A stretch of DNA of 64,000 nt. Origin: Flavobacterium sp. 140616W15 (lineage in GTDB: Bacteria > Bacteroidota > Bacteroidia > Flavobacteriales > Flavobacteriaceae). The notes beneath the pieces were generated by a model. It searched no databases, had not been told where the DNA came from, and saw only the letters and a list, made by a program, of their open reading frames with translations. The DNA is taken from assembly GCF_003668995.1 (NCBI RefSeq), contig NZ_CP033068.1, positions 4,092,001 through 4,156,000 of the forward strand. Direction: 5' to 3'. The translations under genes and the position numbers were made by a program. Shown here piece after piece: positions 18,123-26,828 of this stretch (positions within the stretch are counted from its first letter, which is position 1; every line of letters begins with the position of its first letter).

Positions 18123-18983
18123 ATGGCAAATTTAAAGGAAATCCGTAATAGAATTACTTCCGTTTCATCTACGATGCAGATTACATCGGCAATGAAAATG
18201 GTTTCTGCAGCAAAGCTTAAGAAAGCACAAGATGCAATCACAGCGATGCGTCCTTATGCCGAGAAATTAACGGAATTATTACAAAACCTTTCAGCAACAC
18301 TAGATGGTGATGTTGGAGGAGATTTTACTACACAACGTGAAGTGAAAAAAGTATTACTTGTTGCAATAACTTCAAACAGAGGTTTATGTGGAGCATTTAA
18401 TACTAATGTAATAAAGGAAGCAAAAGCACGTACTGAATTCTACGCTGGAAAACAAGTTGATATTTTTCCAATAGGTAAAAAAGGAAACGACGTTTTAGGT
18501 AAAACTCATAAAGTTCACGGTCATCATAATGCAATTTTTGACCATTTGACTTTTGATAATGTTGCGGCTATTGCTGATAATTTAACTGAGAAATTCTTGT
18601 CAGGAGAGTATGATAGAATTGAATTGATTTACAATCAATTTAAAAACGCTGCTACTCAAATTGTTCAAGTAGAACAGTTTTTACCATTAGCTCCAATTAA
18701 ATCAGATGTGCCTGTTTCAACAGGAGATTATATCTTTGAACCTTCAAAAGAAGAAATCGTGTTAACTTTGATTCCTAAATCATTAAAAACACAATTATAC
18801 AAAGGTATTCGTGATTCATTTGCTTCAGAGCATGGTGCTCGTATGACTGCAATGCACAAAGCAACTGATAATGCTACTGAGTTGAGAAATCAATTGAAAT
18901 TAACTTACAATAAAGCACGTCAAGCTGCTATTACAAACGAAATCTTAGAAATCGTTGGTGGAGCGGAAGCTTTGAAAGGATAA
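18123..18983 (+). CDS. atpG: F0F1 ATP synthase subunit gamma
   Basis: The rotating central shaft of F1. The 286 residues begin with the family motif MANLKEIRNRITSVSSTMQI, include ITSNRGLCGAFNTNV, and end with the C-terminal helix that normally closes on EILEIVGGAEAL. The last codons, GAAGCTTTGAAAGGATAA, are the first part of an eleven-fold 53-base tandem repeat that begins at 18966. This is the last atp gene here; a terminator lies only beyond the repeats at about 19590. Confidence 0.97.
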   Translation: MANLKEIRNRITSVSSTMQITSAMKMVSAAKLKKAQDAITAMRPYAEKLTELLQNLSATLDGDVGGDFTTQREVKKVLLVAITSNRGLCGAFNTNVIKEAKARTEFYAGKQVDIFPIGKKGNDVLGKTHKVHGHHNAIFDHLTFDNVAAIADNLTEKFLSGEYDRIELIYNQFKNAATQIVQVEQFLPLAPIKSDVPVSTGDYIFEPSKEEIVLTLIPKSLKTQLYKGIRDSFASEHGARMTAMHKATDNATELRNQLKLTYNKARQAAITNEILEIVGGAEALKG

Positions 18984-19574
18984 GAAAAATTTTTAATTTT
19001 TCAAATCTTCAAAATTGCGAAGCTTTGAAAGGATAAGAAAAATTTTTAATTTTTCAAATCTTCAAAATTGCGAAGCTTTGAAAGGATAAGAAAAATTTTT
19101 AATTTTTCAAATCTTCAAAATTGCGAAGCTTTGAAAGGATAAGAAAAATTTTTAATTTTTCAAATCTTCAAAATTGCGAAGCTTTGAAAGGATAAGAAAA
19201 ATTTTTAATTTTTCAAATCTTCAAAATTGCGAAGCTTTGAAAGGATAAGAAAAATTTTTAATTTTTCAAATCTTCAAAATTGCGAAGCTTTGAAAGGATA
19301 AGAAAAATTTTTAATTTTTCAAATCTTCAAAATTGCGAAGCTTTGAAAGGATAAGAAAAATTTTTAATTTTTCAAATCTTCAAAATTGCGAAGCTTTGAA
19401 AGGATAAGAAAAATTTTTAATTTTTCAAATCTTCAAAATCGCGAAGCTTTGAAAGGATAAGAAAAATTTTTAATTTTTCAAATCTTTAAAATCGCGAAGC
19501 TTTGAAAGGATAAGAAAAATTTTTAATTTTTCAAATCTTCAAAATTGCGAAGCTTTGAAAGGATAAGAAAAATT
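18966..19574 (+). repeat. 53-bp tandem repeat (11 full copies plus a partial) growing from the end of atpG
   Basis: Units begin at 18966, 19019, 19072 and so on, every 53 bases, through 19548, then 26 bases of a twelfth. Each unit carries the last six codons of atpG with its stop (GAAGCTTTGAAAGGATAA), a perfect A/T stem-loop GAAAAATT-TTT-AATTTTTC, and a short TTCAAA...TTTGAA inverted repeat across the junction. Most units look identical. The ninth and tenth have CGC in place of TGC near the end, and the tenth also has CTTTAAAA for CTTCAAAA. No spacers separate the units, so it is not a CRISPR array. Confidence 0.97.
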
Positions 19575-19587
19575 AAAAGGATATATA

Positions 19588-19619
19588 AAGAGCCGACAAG
19601 TAATTGTTGGCTCTTTTTT
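19588..19619 (+). terminator. rho-independent terminator after the atp operon
   Basis: AAGAGCCGACA and TGTTGGCTCTT form a stem of 11 pairs (one G-U pair) with a 6-base loop and a following T run. It would end the atp transcript beyond the tandem repeats and also lies at the end of the convergent ABC gene. Confidence 0.85.
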
Positions 19620-19651
19620 GTGAATAATTTTGATGCTTTAGAGAAACAAAC

Positions 19652-20287
19652 TTATTTTATGAAAAGTTCTTCTTCTATTTTTATGAATTGTTGTTTTTCA
19701 AATTCTCTAATAGCAGTATTCTTTACTAGAAAAATTTTATCACAATCTTTATATAGAATTTCCAGGATATGTGAAGAGATAAAAACAATGCTGTCTTTTG
19801 ACAATTCTCTAATGTAATTCATCAACAAATAATTAGACTCTAAATCAAGACCATTAAAAGGTTCATCAAAAATATAAATTTGATATTCTTTTTGGAATAC
19901 CGCATTCATGTAGGCCTTTTTTTTCATTCCAGTAGAAAACGTCTTGATGAGTTTATCTTGTACGACATCAAACAAATTTGATTTATTTTCAATTTTAAGA
20001 TTTAGTAATTCTTTATAAAAATCTGAAAACTCAGTTGCAGTTAGTTCTTCATATATGGGTACTTCAGTAGGAAAAAAAGCTATTTCGTTATGTTTTATAG
20101 GTGAATTATGGAAGGATATTGTTCCATTAAAATCTATAAGTGATGTAATGATTTTAAATAATGTTGTTTTTCCTTCCCCATTTTTCCCAACTACACCGTA
20201 AATTCCATTTTTTGAGATTGAAAGATTAATATCTTGCAAAACAGTTTTACTTCCAAATGCTTTCTTCAAGATATTAATCTGTAACAT
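19652..20287 (-). CDS. ABC transporter ATP-binding protein of the peptide locus
   Basis: A 211-residue ATPase with Walker A GKNGEGKTT, a weak signature FSTGMKKK, Walker B IYIFDEP and the switch histidine in SSHIL. It overlaps the end of the membrane-protein gene behind it by 14 bases, so the two form an exporter pair. A CPBP protease gene lies just upstream of them. In peptide loci such ABC pairs often give self-protection or export; here that is inference from the neighbouring peptide-export genes. Confidence 0.88.
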   Translation of the reverse strand: MLQINILKKAFGSKTVLQDINLSISKNGIYGVVGKNGEGKTTLFKIITSLIDFNGTISFHNSPIKHNEIAFFPTEVPIYEELTATEFSDFYKELLNLKIENKSNLFDVVQDKLIKTFSTGMKKKAYMNAVFQKEYQIYIFDEPFNGLDLESNYLLMNYIRELSKDSIVFISSHILEILYKDCDKIFLVKNTAIREFEKQQFIKIEEELFIK

Positions 20288-21176
20288 ATTTCAAATTGTT
20301 TATGGTTTTTATAGACTTATAATACAAATAGGGTAAGATTAAAAAAGGCAATCCAATAGGAATATTTATAATAAACAATGCTAAAAATAGCTGTTGCAAT
20401 AATCCATTTGAAAAAAAGCTATACTTAAAAAGTAAATTTATTATGGGTAACACAAAAACGAGTGGAATAAATAGCAATAAATCCCATTTTTTGAATATTA
20501 AAAAACATAAAATGATAGCGCTGGTTATTATTAAGGTGTTATAGAATGTAGTTTGAATCTGTTTTATAAGATATTTTTTAGAATCAAATGAACTCATTTT
20601 GATATAAATTAAATCCTCTCTATTAAAAGAAGCAAGGCAGGCTATAAAGGAGACTAAAAATAAGCTTGCTGTATTTAGATTATCATTATGATATTGGTTT
20701 CCCATTACGTTTAAGAAGATAATCAAAGGGATAAAAAGAATGAGCTTATTTTTTCTAAAACTAATATGCCAGAAAGGATCAAATAACCTGAAAGGGTATT
20801 TGATAATTTTGACTCCTATTTTACTTATTAGAATCAAGAAATAAAGTATTACAAAATGAATTATAAGTATGTCCCATCTTTGGTTTATTACATAAATGAA
20901 TATAAATGGGGAGCTATAAATTAGATATTCTAAGAACAATAATAGACGATAGTTTTTATTGACTTTTAATAACTCAATATCTTTTCTGTTTTGGTGGTAA
21001 AATGCCAGTTCCAAAGTCGTTATTAAAAAGTAATAACTGTACTTTGGAAATAATTGATTTAAAAAATAAATGATAACTGCATAAAATAGTAGGAGTAAAC
21101 CAATGGCCAGATAATCATCCTTTGGTAGGATTTTTCTAAATCGTATTACAATTAAATACTTTAATATTTTTATCAT
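20274..21176 (-). CDS. ABC transporter membrane subunit (putative)
   Basis: A 300-residue protein with about eight to nine hydrophobic segments and basic turns, rich in Ile, Leu, Phe and Lys. No catalytic motif is seen. Its end overlaps the start of the ATPase by 14 bases, and it starts three bases after the CPBP gene ends, so the three are one transcript. The most likely role is the permease for the downstream ATPase. The N-terminus MIKILKYLIVIRFRKILPKD is typical of simple exporter permeases. The substrate is unknown. Confidence 0.72.
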   Translation of the reverse strand: MIKILKYLIVIRFRKILPKDDYLAIGLLLLFYAVIIYFLNQLFPKYSYYFLITTLELAFYHQNRKDIELLKVNKNYRLLLFLEYLIYSSPFIFIYVINQRWDILIIHFVILYFLILISKIGVKIIKYPFRLFDPFWHISFRKNKLILFIPLIIFLNVMGNQYHNDNLNTASLFLVSFIACLASFNREDLIYIKMSSFDSKKYLIKQIQTTFYNTLIITSAIILCFLIFKKWDLLLFIPLVFVLPIINLLFKYSFFSNGLLQQLFLALFIINIPIGLPFLILPYLYYKSIKTINNLKYVTD

Positions 21177-21179
21177 GTG

Positions 21180-21845
21180 TTAATATGAAATCAGTATATA
21201 TGCAAGTGAATTTATAAATATATGCAATAAGATTGATGCAATTATGCCAAATTTTAATCTTAAAAGTATAAAAACAAAACCGTCTAAAATTTTTGAAATC
21301 AAATAGGTTATTACTGTAATATTGGTTATATCTATGTCTTTAAAATTTGATAAATGGAATAATCCAAAAAGTAGGCATGAAAAATAAATTAAAAAAGGTA
21401 GAGAATTATTTTTTTCAAACGAACTATTTATTTTATGATTAAACTTTTTAGAAATAAGGAATAATGAAAAACCTCCAATGAATATATAATAAGCTGTAGT
21501 TGTTAAAATATATGTTTCATACAAAAGAGAAACTATCAAAAAAACAACAAATAAAATGATATTAGATTTGTTTACTCTTATTACTAATCGGAATAAAATT
21601 TCTTCCATTATTGGAGCTACAATCGCAACTTTTAAAAATGTTATATTTTTCGGTATTACGATATGAGGTTGATTAATAAAGAAATGTTTTAAGATCCCAA
21701 AAAATACTGATGAGGACAATATAAATAAGATACTGATAAAATAGTAGTAAAGAATCAATTTTAGATTACCACGTAATCCAACATATTGTATGGAATTGGG
21801 AGAAGTAAAGAGATATCTAACATCTTTTTTTAATAGATTAAACAT
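21180..21845 (-). CDS. CPBP family intramembrane glutamic protease (Abi/CAAX-like)
   Basis: A 221-residue membrane protein with the three CPBP motifs in order: EEILFR (EExxxR) at about residues 80-85, LFGLFHL (FxxxH), and LLHIFIN (HxxxN) near the end. These glutamate and histidine residues form the presumed active site in the membrane. Members near peptide genes often act in precursor processing or immunity. It is followed by the ABC permease and ATPase genes. A second, related protein is encoded at 27713-28419. About six to seven membrane helices are visible. The role in this locus is inferred. Confidence 0.87.
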   Translation of the reverse strand: MFNLLKKDVRYLFTSPNSIQYVGLRGNLKLILYYYFISILFILSSSVFFGILKHFFINQPHIVIPKNITFLKVAIVAPIMEEILFRLVIRVNKSNIILFVVFLIVSLLYETYILTTTAYYIFIGGFSLFLISKKFNHKINSSFEKNNSLPFLIYFSCLLFGLFHLSNFKDIDITNITVITYLISKILDGFVFILLRLKFGIIASILLHIFINSLAYILISY

Positions 21846-21961
21846 TTTATGGTTTTGTTATTTGTAAAATCAAATTTTTACATATTTTGTTAAATATCAG
21901 AATAGACCAATAGTTATCTTTCTTTCCAATAAAAGAAAGATAATTTATGTTAGAATTAATG

Positions 21962-22075
21962 TTAAGGTTTATCTATTTTTAAAAAATAATCAATTGCATA
22001 TCCTAAAAAGTATAGAGCTTGATAGAAATTACGAATCTTATTAAACAGTAGTAATTTTGCTTTATAATTAGTAAT
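21962..22075 (-). CDS. possible one-helix miniprotein with Gly-Tyr motif (start uncertain)
   Basis: An open stretch of about 37 codons reading ITNYKAKLLLFNKIRNFYQ and then ALYFLGYAIDYFLKIDKP to the stop at 21962. It follows the stop of the next miniprotein in the same frame, but has no ATG, GTG or TTG. An ATT start or a small sequence error would be needed. It is listed because ALYFLGYAIDYFLK closely matches LYLLGYALGSFLK at 26285-26383. It may also be a decayed copy. Confidence 0.35.
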   Translation of the reverse strand: MTNYKAKLLLFNKIRNFYQALYFLGYAIDYFLKIDKP

Positions 22076-22078
22076 AAA

Positions 22079-22222
22079 TTAATTTGCCATCAATAGATAT
22101 GCAAATCGACCCAATAGATAACCAATAAACATTAAAATAAGCGATATAGATAATACCATTGTCATGAAACTAATAGTTTTTTCTTTTGCATAAAGCTCCA
22201 TTTTATCGATATACTTTTTCAT
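22079..22222 (-). CDS. 47-residue one-helix miniprotein with GYLLGR motif
   Basis: A small ORF starting at an ATG: a charged N-terminus (MKKYIDKMELYAKEK), one membrane helix (about residues 17-36), and a short tail containing IGYLLGRFAY. There is no signal cleavage site or double-glycine leader. It lies downstream of the C39 exporter gene on the same strand. It shares the Gly-Tyr-x-x-Gly pattern at the helix end with several neighbours, which suggests a small family. The function is unknown; immunity or chaperoning of the exported peptide is a guess. Confidence 0.6.
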   Translation of the reverse strand: MKKYIDKMELYAKEKTISFMTMVLSISLILMFIGYLLGRFAYLLMAN

Positions 22223-22257
22223 ATTTTAGTTTAATTAGTTTGTAGTTTAAAGTGTTG

Positions 22258-22392
22258 TTAATTTGAGAAGTTATAGAAGGCTTTCCCTACTAGATAACCG
22301 ACATAATATACAAATGCCCATAATATAATAGCTGATAGAACTATTTTAGCATAAGTATTGATGTTTGTAAGATTGTTTTCGTTTTTCATCAT
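22258..22392 (-). CDS. 44-residue one-helix miniprotein with GYLVGK motif
   Basis: A small ORF with two adjacent ATG codons (22392 and 22389). A polar head (KNENNLTNINTYAK) is followed by one membrane helix and the ending YVGYLVGKAFYNFSN. It lies about 100 bases downstream of the exporter stop and 35 bases upstream of the next miniprotein, all on the minus strand. The helix and motif match the other miniproteins of this region. No known family can be named. Confidence 0.6.
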   Translation of the reverse strand: MMKNENNLTNINTYAKIVLSAIILWAFVYYVGYLVGKAFYNFSN

Positions 22393-22495
22393 TTATATAT
22401 TTTAAGATAGCAAAAGTTTAAATATAGGTCTATTTATGATAAATGTAAAATATTTTGTAAATAAAAACTGTAAAACATTTTAATTGATTTAAATA

Positions 22496-24646
22496 TTATA
22501 ACAATCCCTGTTTATTCCATAGATCAAAATATTCTCCTTTTTGATTTAATAAATCGATATGATTTCCTGATTCGATGATAGAACCATTTTTCATTACCAA
22601 AATTGTGTTAGCATTAGCAATTGTACTTAATCGATGGGCGATAACAATAACTGTTTTCCCTTGTAATTTAAAATTATCGATTACTTCTTTTACTATTCTT
22701 TCAGAATTCGTATCTAGTGATGATGTTGCTTCATCCATTAATAGAATCTCCGGATCTTTGTATAAAGCTCTTGCAATTGCAATTCGTTGTTTTTGACCAC
22801 CTGAAAGCATAGTGCCATTTTCTCCTATTTGAGTTTCAAAACCATTAGGCAATTTTTCTACAAATTCTGTTATTCCAAGTTCTTTAGATAAATGCAAAAC
22901 ACGTTGAATATTTGGAAAAGAATCACCTAAAGCAATATTTTCGATAATATTTCCTGAAAATAAATTGAGTTGTTGAGGAACTACTCCAACGTAATTCCTT
23001 AAACTTTGATGATGGATAAATTGTGTATCATATTCGCCGATGTAAATTTTACCTTCTTTTATAGGATATAAATTTTGCAACAAAGAGATTAATGTAGTTT
23101 TACCACTTCCGCTTTCACCAACAATAGCAGTTGTTTCATTTTTTTTGAATACTGCATTGAAATTTTTAAAGACTTCAACTCGTGAACCATAACGAAAGGA
23201 GACGTTCTCGAATTTTATATTTCCTATATTTTCTCTTTGAAGCTCTACCTTGTTTTCTGTTTCTTCCCGCTCTAAGTCCATTATTTCGAAAAGTCTATCA
23301 GCTGCAATCAATGCATTTTGTGCAGTTTTGTTCATCCCAATTAAAGAAGCAACAGGAGAAGTAAAATAACCGATTAAGGCATAAAAAGAAAACAATTCTC
23401 CAGGAGTGATTGCTCTGTCAATTACATACCCTGAGCCAATCCACATTAAAATAACGGTGAATCCCGAAGCCAAAAATTGGGTAGATGTATTTGCAAAAAT
23501 CCCATTTAGACCAGATTTATAACCCGTAAACAATAGTTTTACAAATTTGTTTTCGGTTTTTAAATTGGAATATTCTTCGATTCCAAATTCTTTTACGGTT
23601 CTTATGTGAGTGATGCTTTCGACTAGTTGGGTTTGCAGTTCGGCGGCATTTTCCATAATGTTTCGTTCTACTTTTTTATTGAATTTATTCAGAACAAAAT
23701 AGATTGCTGCATAAAAAGGAATTACGAGTAGGATTACCAAAGCCAGTTTCCAATAATAAGTAAACATCAACGCAAAGGAAAAGATAACAATAAAAACGTT
23801 TACAATCATCTCAATTGCTACTTCATTTATAAATGAACGAATTTTTACAGCATCATTTATTCGGGAAGTAATTTCTCCTATTTGCATAGTGTCGAAGAAA
23901 CGTTGTGGCAAATGGAGCAAATGTTTATAATAACCGAGTATTAGCTTAGCATCAATTAGTTGCCCGGTTTTCATTACAAAGATGCTTTTTTTGGAACCAA
24001 TATAGGCCTGCAGTATTATAATTGCAAGCATTGATATGCTTAATAAATTGAGTAAATTTCTATTCCCATCAACCAATACATAATCGGTTATTTTTTGGAT
24101 GTAAATAGACATTGCTAATCCCAAAACGGTAAACAGTATTGCACCAACGAGGGCTTGAATTAAAATAGTTTTATGCGGTTGTACCAAATGCCAAAACCGT
24201 GTTACAGGAGAGGTTTTTTCATTATACACTTTAAAGTCATCATTCGGAGCAAAAAGAATTAATACTCCAGACCATATTTTTTGAAAGTCTTCAAAAGTAT
24301 AGGCTGCCATTTTTCCAAAGCCTGGATCCATAACAGTAACCCTTGATTTTTCAACTTTATAGATCACCACATAATGATGCAATTGTTCTTTTGTAATTAT
24401 ATGAGCAATGGCCGGAAGTGGGATTTTATCCAAAGAATCTATTCCGCCTTTGACTCCTTTGGCGGTAAAACCCATTTTTTCCGCAGCTTCAATAATCCCT
24501 AGCACATTGGTGCCTCGTTTATCGGTATTGGCATATTGGCGGATTCTCGCTATAGGGAGATTAACTTTGAAATGGTTTCCAATAGAAGCCAGACAAGCCG
24601 CACCACAATCTTTAATATCATGTTGTTTTATTTTTATTGAACTCAT
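22496..24646 (-). CDS. peptidase-containing ABC exporter (C39 family, double-glycine peptides)
   Basis: A 716-residue bacteriocin-type exporter that cuts leader peptides after a double glycine and exports the product. The N-terminal C39 protease has Cys14 in KDCGAACLA, a histidine at about 91 in HHYVVIY and Asp107 in MDPG. A six-helix membrane domain spans about residues 150-440. The C-terminal ATPase has GESGSGKTTL, LSGGQKQR, LLMDEATSSLD and AHRLSTI. All catalytic residues are present. It starts next to the end of the HlyD partner gene. The likely cargo is the GG-leader peptide encoded at 28781-28930. The outer-membrane partner (TolC type) is not in this window. Confidence 0.96.
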   Translation of the reverse strand: MSSIKIKQHDIKDCGAACLASIGNHFKVNLPIARIRQYANTDKRGTNVLGIIEAAEKMGFTAKGVKGGIDSLDKIPLPAIAHIITKEQLHHYVVIYKVEKSRVTVMDPGFGKMAAYTFEDFQKIWSGVLILFAPNDDFKVYNEKTSPVTRFWHLVQPHKTILIQALVGAILFTVLGLAMSIYIQKITDYVLVDGNRNLLNLLSISMLAIIILQAYIGSKKSIFVMKTGQLIDAKLILGYYKHLLHLPQRFFDTMQIGEITSRINDAVKIRSFINEVAIEMIVNVFIVIFSFALMFTYYWKLALVILLVIPFYAAIYFVLNKFNKKVERNIMENAAELQTQLVESITHIRTVKEFGIEEYSNLKTENKFVKLLFTGYKSGLNGIFANTSTQFLASGFTVILMWIGSGYVIDRAITPGELFSFYALIGYFTSPVASLIGMNKTAQNALIAADRLFEIMDLEREETENKVELQRENIGNIKFENVSFRYGSRVEVFKNFNAVFKKNETTAIVGESGSGKTTLISLLQNLYPIKEGKIYIGEYDTQFIHHQSLRNYVGVVPQQLNLFSGNIIENIALGDSFPNIQRVLHLSKELGITEFVEKLPNGFETQIGENGTMLSGGQKQRIAIARALYKDPEILLMDEATSSLDTNSERIVKEVIDNFKLQGKTVIVIAHRLSTIANANTILVMKNGSIIESGNHIDLLNQKGEYFDLWNKQGLL

Positions 24647-24647
24647 A

Positions 24648-25790
24648 TTAATTACTACTTTCTAATTGTTTAGGATTAAGCCAATCATCTACTTTATCGA
24701 ATAATAAATCGAATAAACTTCTTCTGGTAATGATGTATCGTGTAGTGAGTGTCATTCCTTTTGAAACATTTGTTTTATAACCCGATTGTAACTGCATCGT
24801 TGAAGAATTTAGTGCACTTCGTACTTTAAAAAAGGCTTGTTCTCCTTGCATGGTGATATTTCGATCAATATCAATTACTTTTCCTTCTAATAAACCCCAT
24901 TGATTGTAATTAAAGGCATCCAACTGAAATTTTACTTTCTGGCTTTTTTTTATAAGGCCAATATCATTTGGGGAAACATTGCTTTCGACAATAAGATGAT
25001 CTGCTGCCGAAATTGATGCGATAGCTTGTGAGGTATTTATGTAAGAACCGACTTGGATACCCGAAAAACTCTCTACAGTTCCAGAAATAGGCGCTAAAAC
25101 AATATAATTAGTCGATTCGGTATTTATTTTGGCAACAGTTCCATTCAAGTTTTTTAATCGTTCCTCTAAGTCTCTTTTTTGATTTTCCCAAGTGGATTTT
25201 TGCTGAGTTATATAGCTTTGTAATGCCTGATTAGCAAAACGAAATTCGTATTCATCTTTTTCGAATTCAGCTTTTGCAATAATATCCTTATGGTATAAGC
25301 TCTTATTTCGGTTGAAATTAATTTGTGCTTGTGCCACTTTGCTTTGCAATTCATTTTTGCGGGCTTGAAATTTGGATAAATCTTCTCGGGCAGTAGATGT
25401 TGCTATATGAGCCGTTTTATTTTGCAACAGACAGGAAATATCTTTTAGTAATGCCGAAACAGAGCTTGATAAGCTGTCTTGTGTTTTTTTATCACTTTCC
25501 AGATTTTGCTTGGAGATTTTTATAAGAGTATCGCCCTTTTGTACAATAGCATTGTTTTTAAGTGACAACCAGGTCACACGGCCACTTACTATAGTTGAAA
25601 CAGGAACATTATCGGTAGTACTACGGATAATACCACGACTCTGACTACTAATGTCTACTTTAATTATTGGTAATAAAGCCAAGAAAACAATAATTGCCAA
25701 AACAAGAGCCAGGTATATGGATATGTTCTTTGTCTTGTTTTTTGCAATAAGATTTTCGAGGGTGTTTATTGGATCTGAACTGAAGTTCAT
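24648..25790 (-). CDS. HlyD-family periplasmic adaptor of the peptide exporter
   Basis: A 380-residue membrane fusion protein: a short cytoplasmic start, one membrane helix (about residues 24-43), a lipoyl half (VSGRVTWLSLKNNAIVQKGD), a long coiled-coil hairpin (about residues 90-215), the second lipoyl half (APISGTVESFSGIQVGSYI) and a beta-barrel end. It links the inner-membrane exporter to an outer-membrane channel. The exporter gene follows after one base, so they form one unit. A 90-base repeat with a palindrome lies about 45-130 bases upstream of its ATG. Confidence 0.93.
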   Translation of the reverse strand: MNFSSDPINTLENLIAKNKTKNISIYLALVLAIIVFLALLPIIKVDISSQSRGIIRSTTDNVPVSTIVSGRVTWLSLKNNAIVQKGDTLIKISKQNLESDKKTQDSLSSSVSALLKDISCLLQNKTAHIATSTAREDLSKFQARKNELQSKVAQAQINFNRNKSLYHKDIIAKAEFEKDEYEFRFANQALQSYITQQKSTWENQKRDLEERLKNLNGTVAKINTESTNYIVLAPISGTVESFSGIQVGSYINTSQAIASISAADHLIVESNVSPNDIGLIKKSQKVKFQLDAFNYNQWGLLEGKVIDIDRNITMQGEQAFFKVRSALNSSTMQLQSGYKTNVSKGMTLTTRYIITRRSLFDLLFDKVDDWLNPKQLESSN

Positions 25791-25833
25791 GATTTAAATT
25801 TATTTAGTTGATTTTATCTAAAAAATAGTCTTA

Positions 25834-25923
25834 TTTTCTTTTGTCAAAACTATGGAAAACAATGTGTTGAAAGCAAATGGTCGTTATCGATATTCGGGAA
25901 TCCCGATATTGTTTTCAGGAATT
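25834..25923 (+). repeat. 90-bp direct repeat, copy 1, with palindromic core
   Basis: This segment matches 29202-29291 at about 80 of 90 positions in the same orientation. Its core at 25887-25908 contains ATTCGGGAATCCCGAT, a slightly imperfect inverted repeat. It sits upstream of the HlyD-exporter genes, read from the other strand. It is a candidate regulator-binding site or a dispersed repeat. Confidence 0.8.
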
Positions 25924-26217
25924 ATAATACAATTGAACTTGCAAATAGTATTGTATATCAATTAAGGGATAGAGTTGTAATAGTTTACATCTAATAGGTT
26001 TTAAAACAGATAAGATTATTGGGATATTGCCTTAAGAAAATGAGATGGTTGTTTCATTTAGCTTCAAAAACACGAAAAGATCGGGGATATCTTTAATCGA
26101 AAGTTGTAAATAAGAGGGAGTGATAGTAGTAAATTAAAAACTACGGTAAATAAAATAATATTCCAATTTTTATTTGATTGCAACTTGTTTTTAAACAAAA
26201 GTCGTTCAATGCAGACA
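25924..26217. other. spacer without recognisable gene
   Basis: About 300 A/T-rich bases between the palindromic repeat and a decayed miniprotein. All frames are broken by stops, and I see no clear promoter box or stem-loop. It may contain the 5' leader of the HlyD operon on the minus strand. Confidence 0.5.
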
Positions 26218-26277
26218 TTATTTTCTTTTTCTATGTAATAAGAGGCCGCCTAGGTATCCTCCTTTTAAAATATATAA
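26218..26277 (-). pseudogene. fragment of a miniprotein gene
   Basis: The open codons FLYILKGGYLGGLLLHRKRK have no start codon and lie directly after the stop of the 32-residue miniprotein. They resemble its end (FLYLLGYALG). This looks like a decayed partial copy. Confidence 0.35.
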
Positions 26278-26284
26278 AAATCAT

Positions 26285-26383
26285 TTATTTTAAAAAAGAA
26301 CCTAAAGCATATCCTAATAAATAAAGAAATAAGGATAACAAGATTACAATTCGAATTCGCTTTAATAATGTTGATGACTCCAT
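26285..26383 (-). CDS. 32-residue one-helix miniprotein with LGYALG motif
   Basis: A very short ORF: MESSTLLKRIR, then a single hydrophobic helix ending in LYLLGYALGSFLK. A basic head and hydrophobic tail suggest insertion with the C-terminus across the membrane. It shares the Gly-Tyr pattern with the miniproteins at 22079, 22258 and 26439 and lies on the same strand as the rest of the peptide locus. No family is known to me. Codon use is like that of its neighbours, which supports a real gene despite the size. Confidence 0.5.
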   Translation of the reverse strand: MESSTLLKRIRIVILLSLFLYLLGYALGSFLK

Positions 26384-26438
26384 AAATAAAATTTTAATAA
26401 TTTGGTAGATCTCTTTTAAGATTAAAGAGCTTTAAAAT

Positions 26439-26619
26439 TTAATGCGTATAATTATAATACGCTTTTCCGCATAATGTTCCCATAAAATAGATAAATGAGA
26501 CAATTATTATGCATACGTAGATAGCCTTTATTAGATTTTTTTCCTTTGTTCCAAAAAAAGAGTTGATATTGACGATTTCTTTTCCATAATTTTTAGCATT
26601 ATTTATTTTAAATTTCCAT
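26439..26619 (-). CDS. one-helix miniprotein with MGTLCGK motif (start or frame uncertain)
   Basis: A clear coding stretch reads NAKNYGKEIVNINSFFGTKE, then a membrane helix and FIYFMGTLCGKAYYNYTH. No start codon lies in this frame after the in-frame stop. The ATG at 26619 is one frame off and would join if one T of the TTT at 26613-26615 were removed, giving 59 residues. This would be an extra base, unlike the missing bases elsewhere, so decay is also possible. The helix and ending match the other miniproteins. Confidence 0.45.
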
Positions 26620-26623
26620 CAAT

Positions 26624-26800
26624 TTATTTCTCAGGATTAGATTTATTTCTAAAATTTGGAATAATTAAATCAAAAATTAGTAGGGCAACTATAAGAAAGT
26701 AAAGAATAGGTTTTTTGTATATAAAGTCTATATGAAAAAATACAATTGACAATCCATAGAGAATAGTAATTACGTAAAGCGCGATTCTAATTTTTTTCAT
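26624..26800 (-). CDS. 58-residue two-helix membrane protein
   Basis: The ATG at 26800 (MKKIRIALYVITILYG) is preferred to a longer frame from 26884, which would overlap the neighbouring gene. Two hydrophobic helices (about residues 4-21 and 31-48) are followed by a polar tail, PNFRNKSNPEK. It is on the minus strand with the other small genes of the locus, about 30 bases after the next small gene. It could be an immunity-type protein, but no motif supports a firm call. Confidence 0.55.
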   Translation of the reverse strand: MKKIRIALYVITILYGLSIVFFHIDFIYKKPILYFLIVALLIFDLIIPNFRNKSNPEK

Positions 26801-26828
26801 TTGATGCAACATTAAGGGTTTAAATAAG

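Noticed and set aside
18966..19574. Tandem repeat as a CRISPR array
   Set aside because: The units follow each other directly with no unique spacers, and no cas genes are near.
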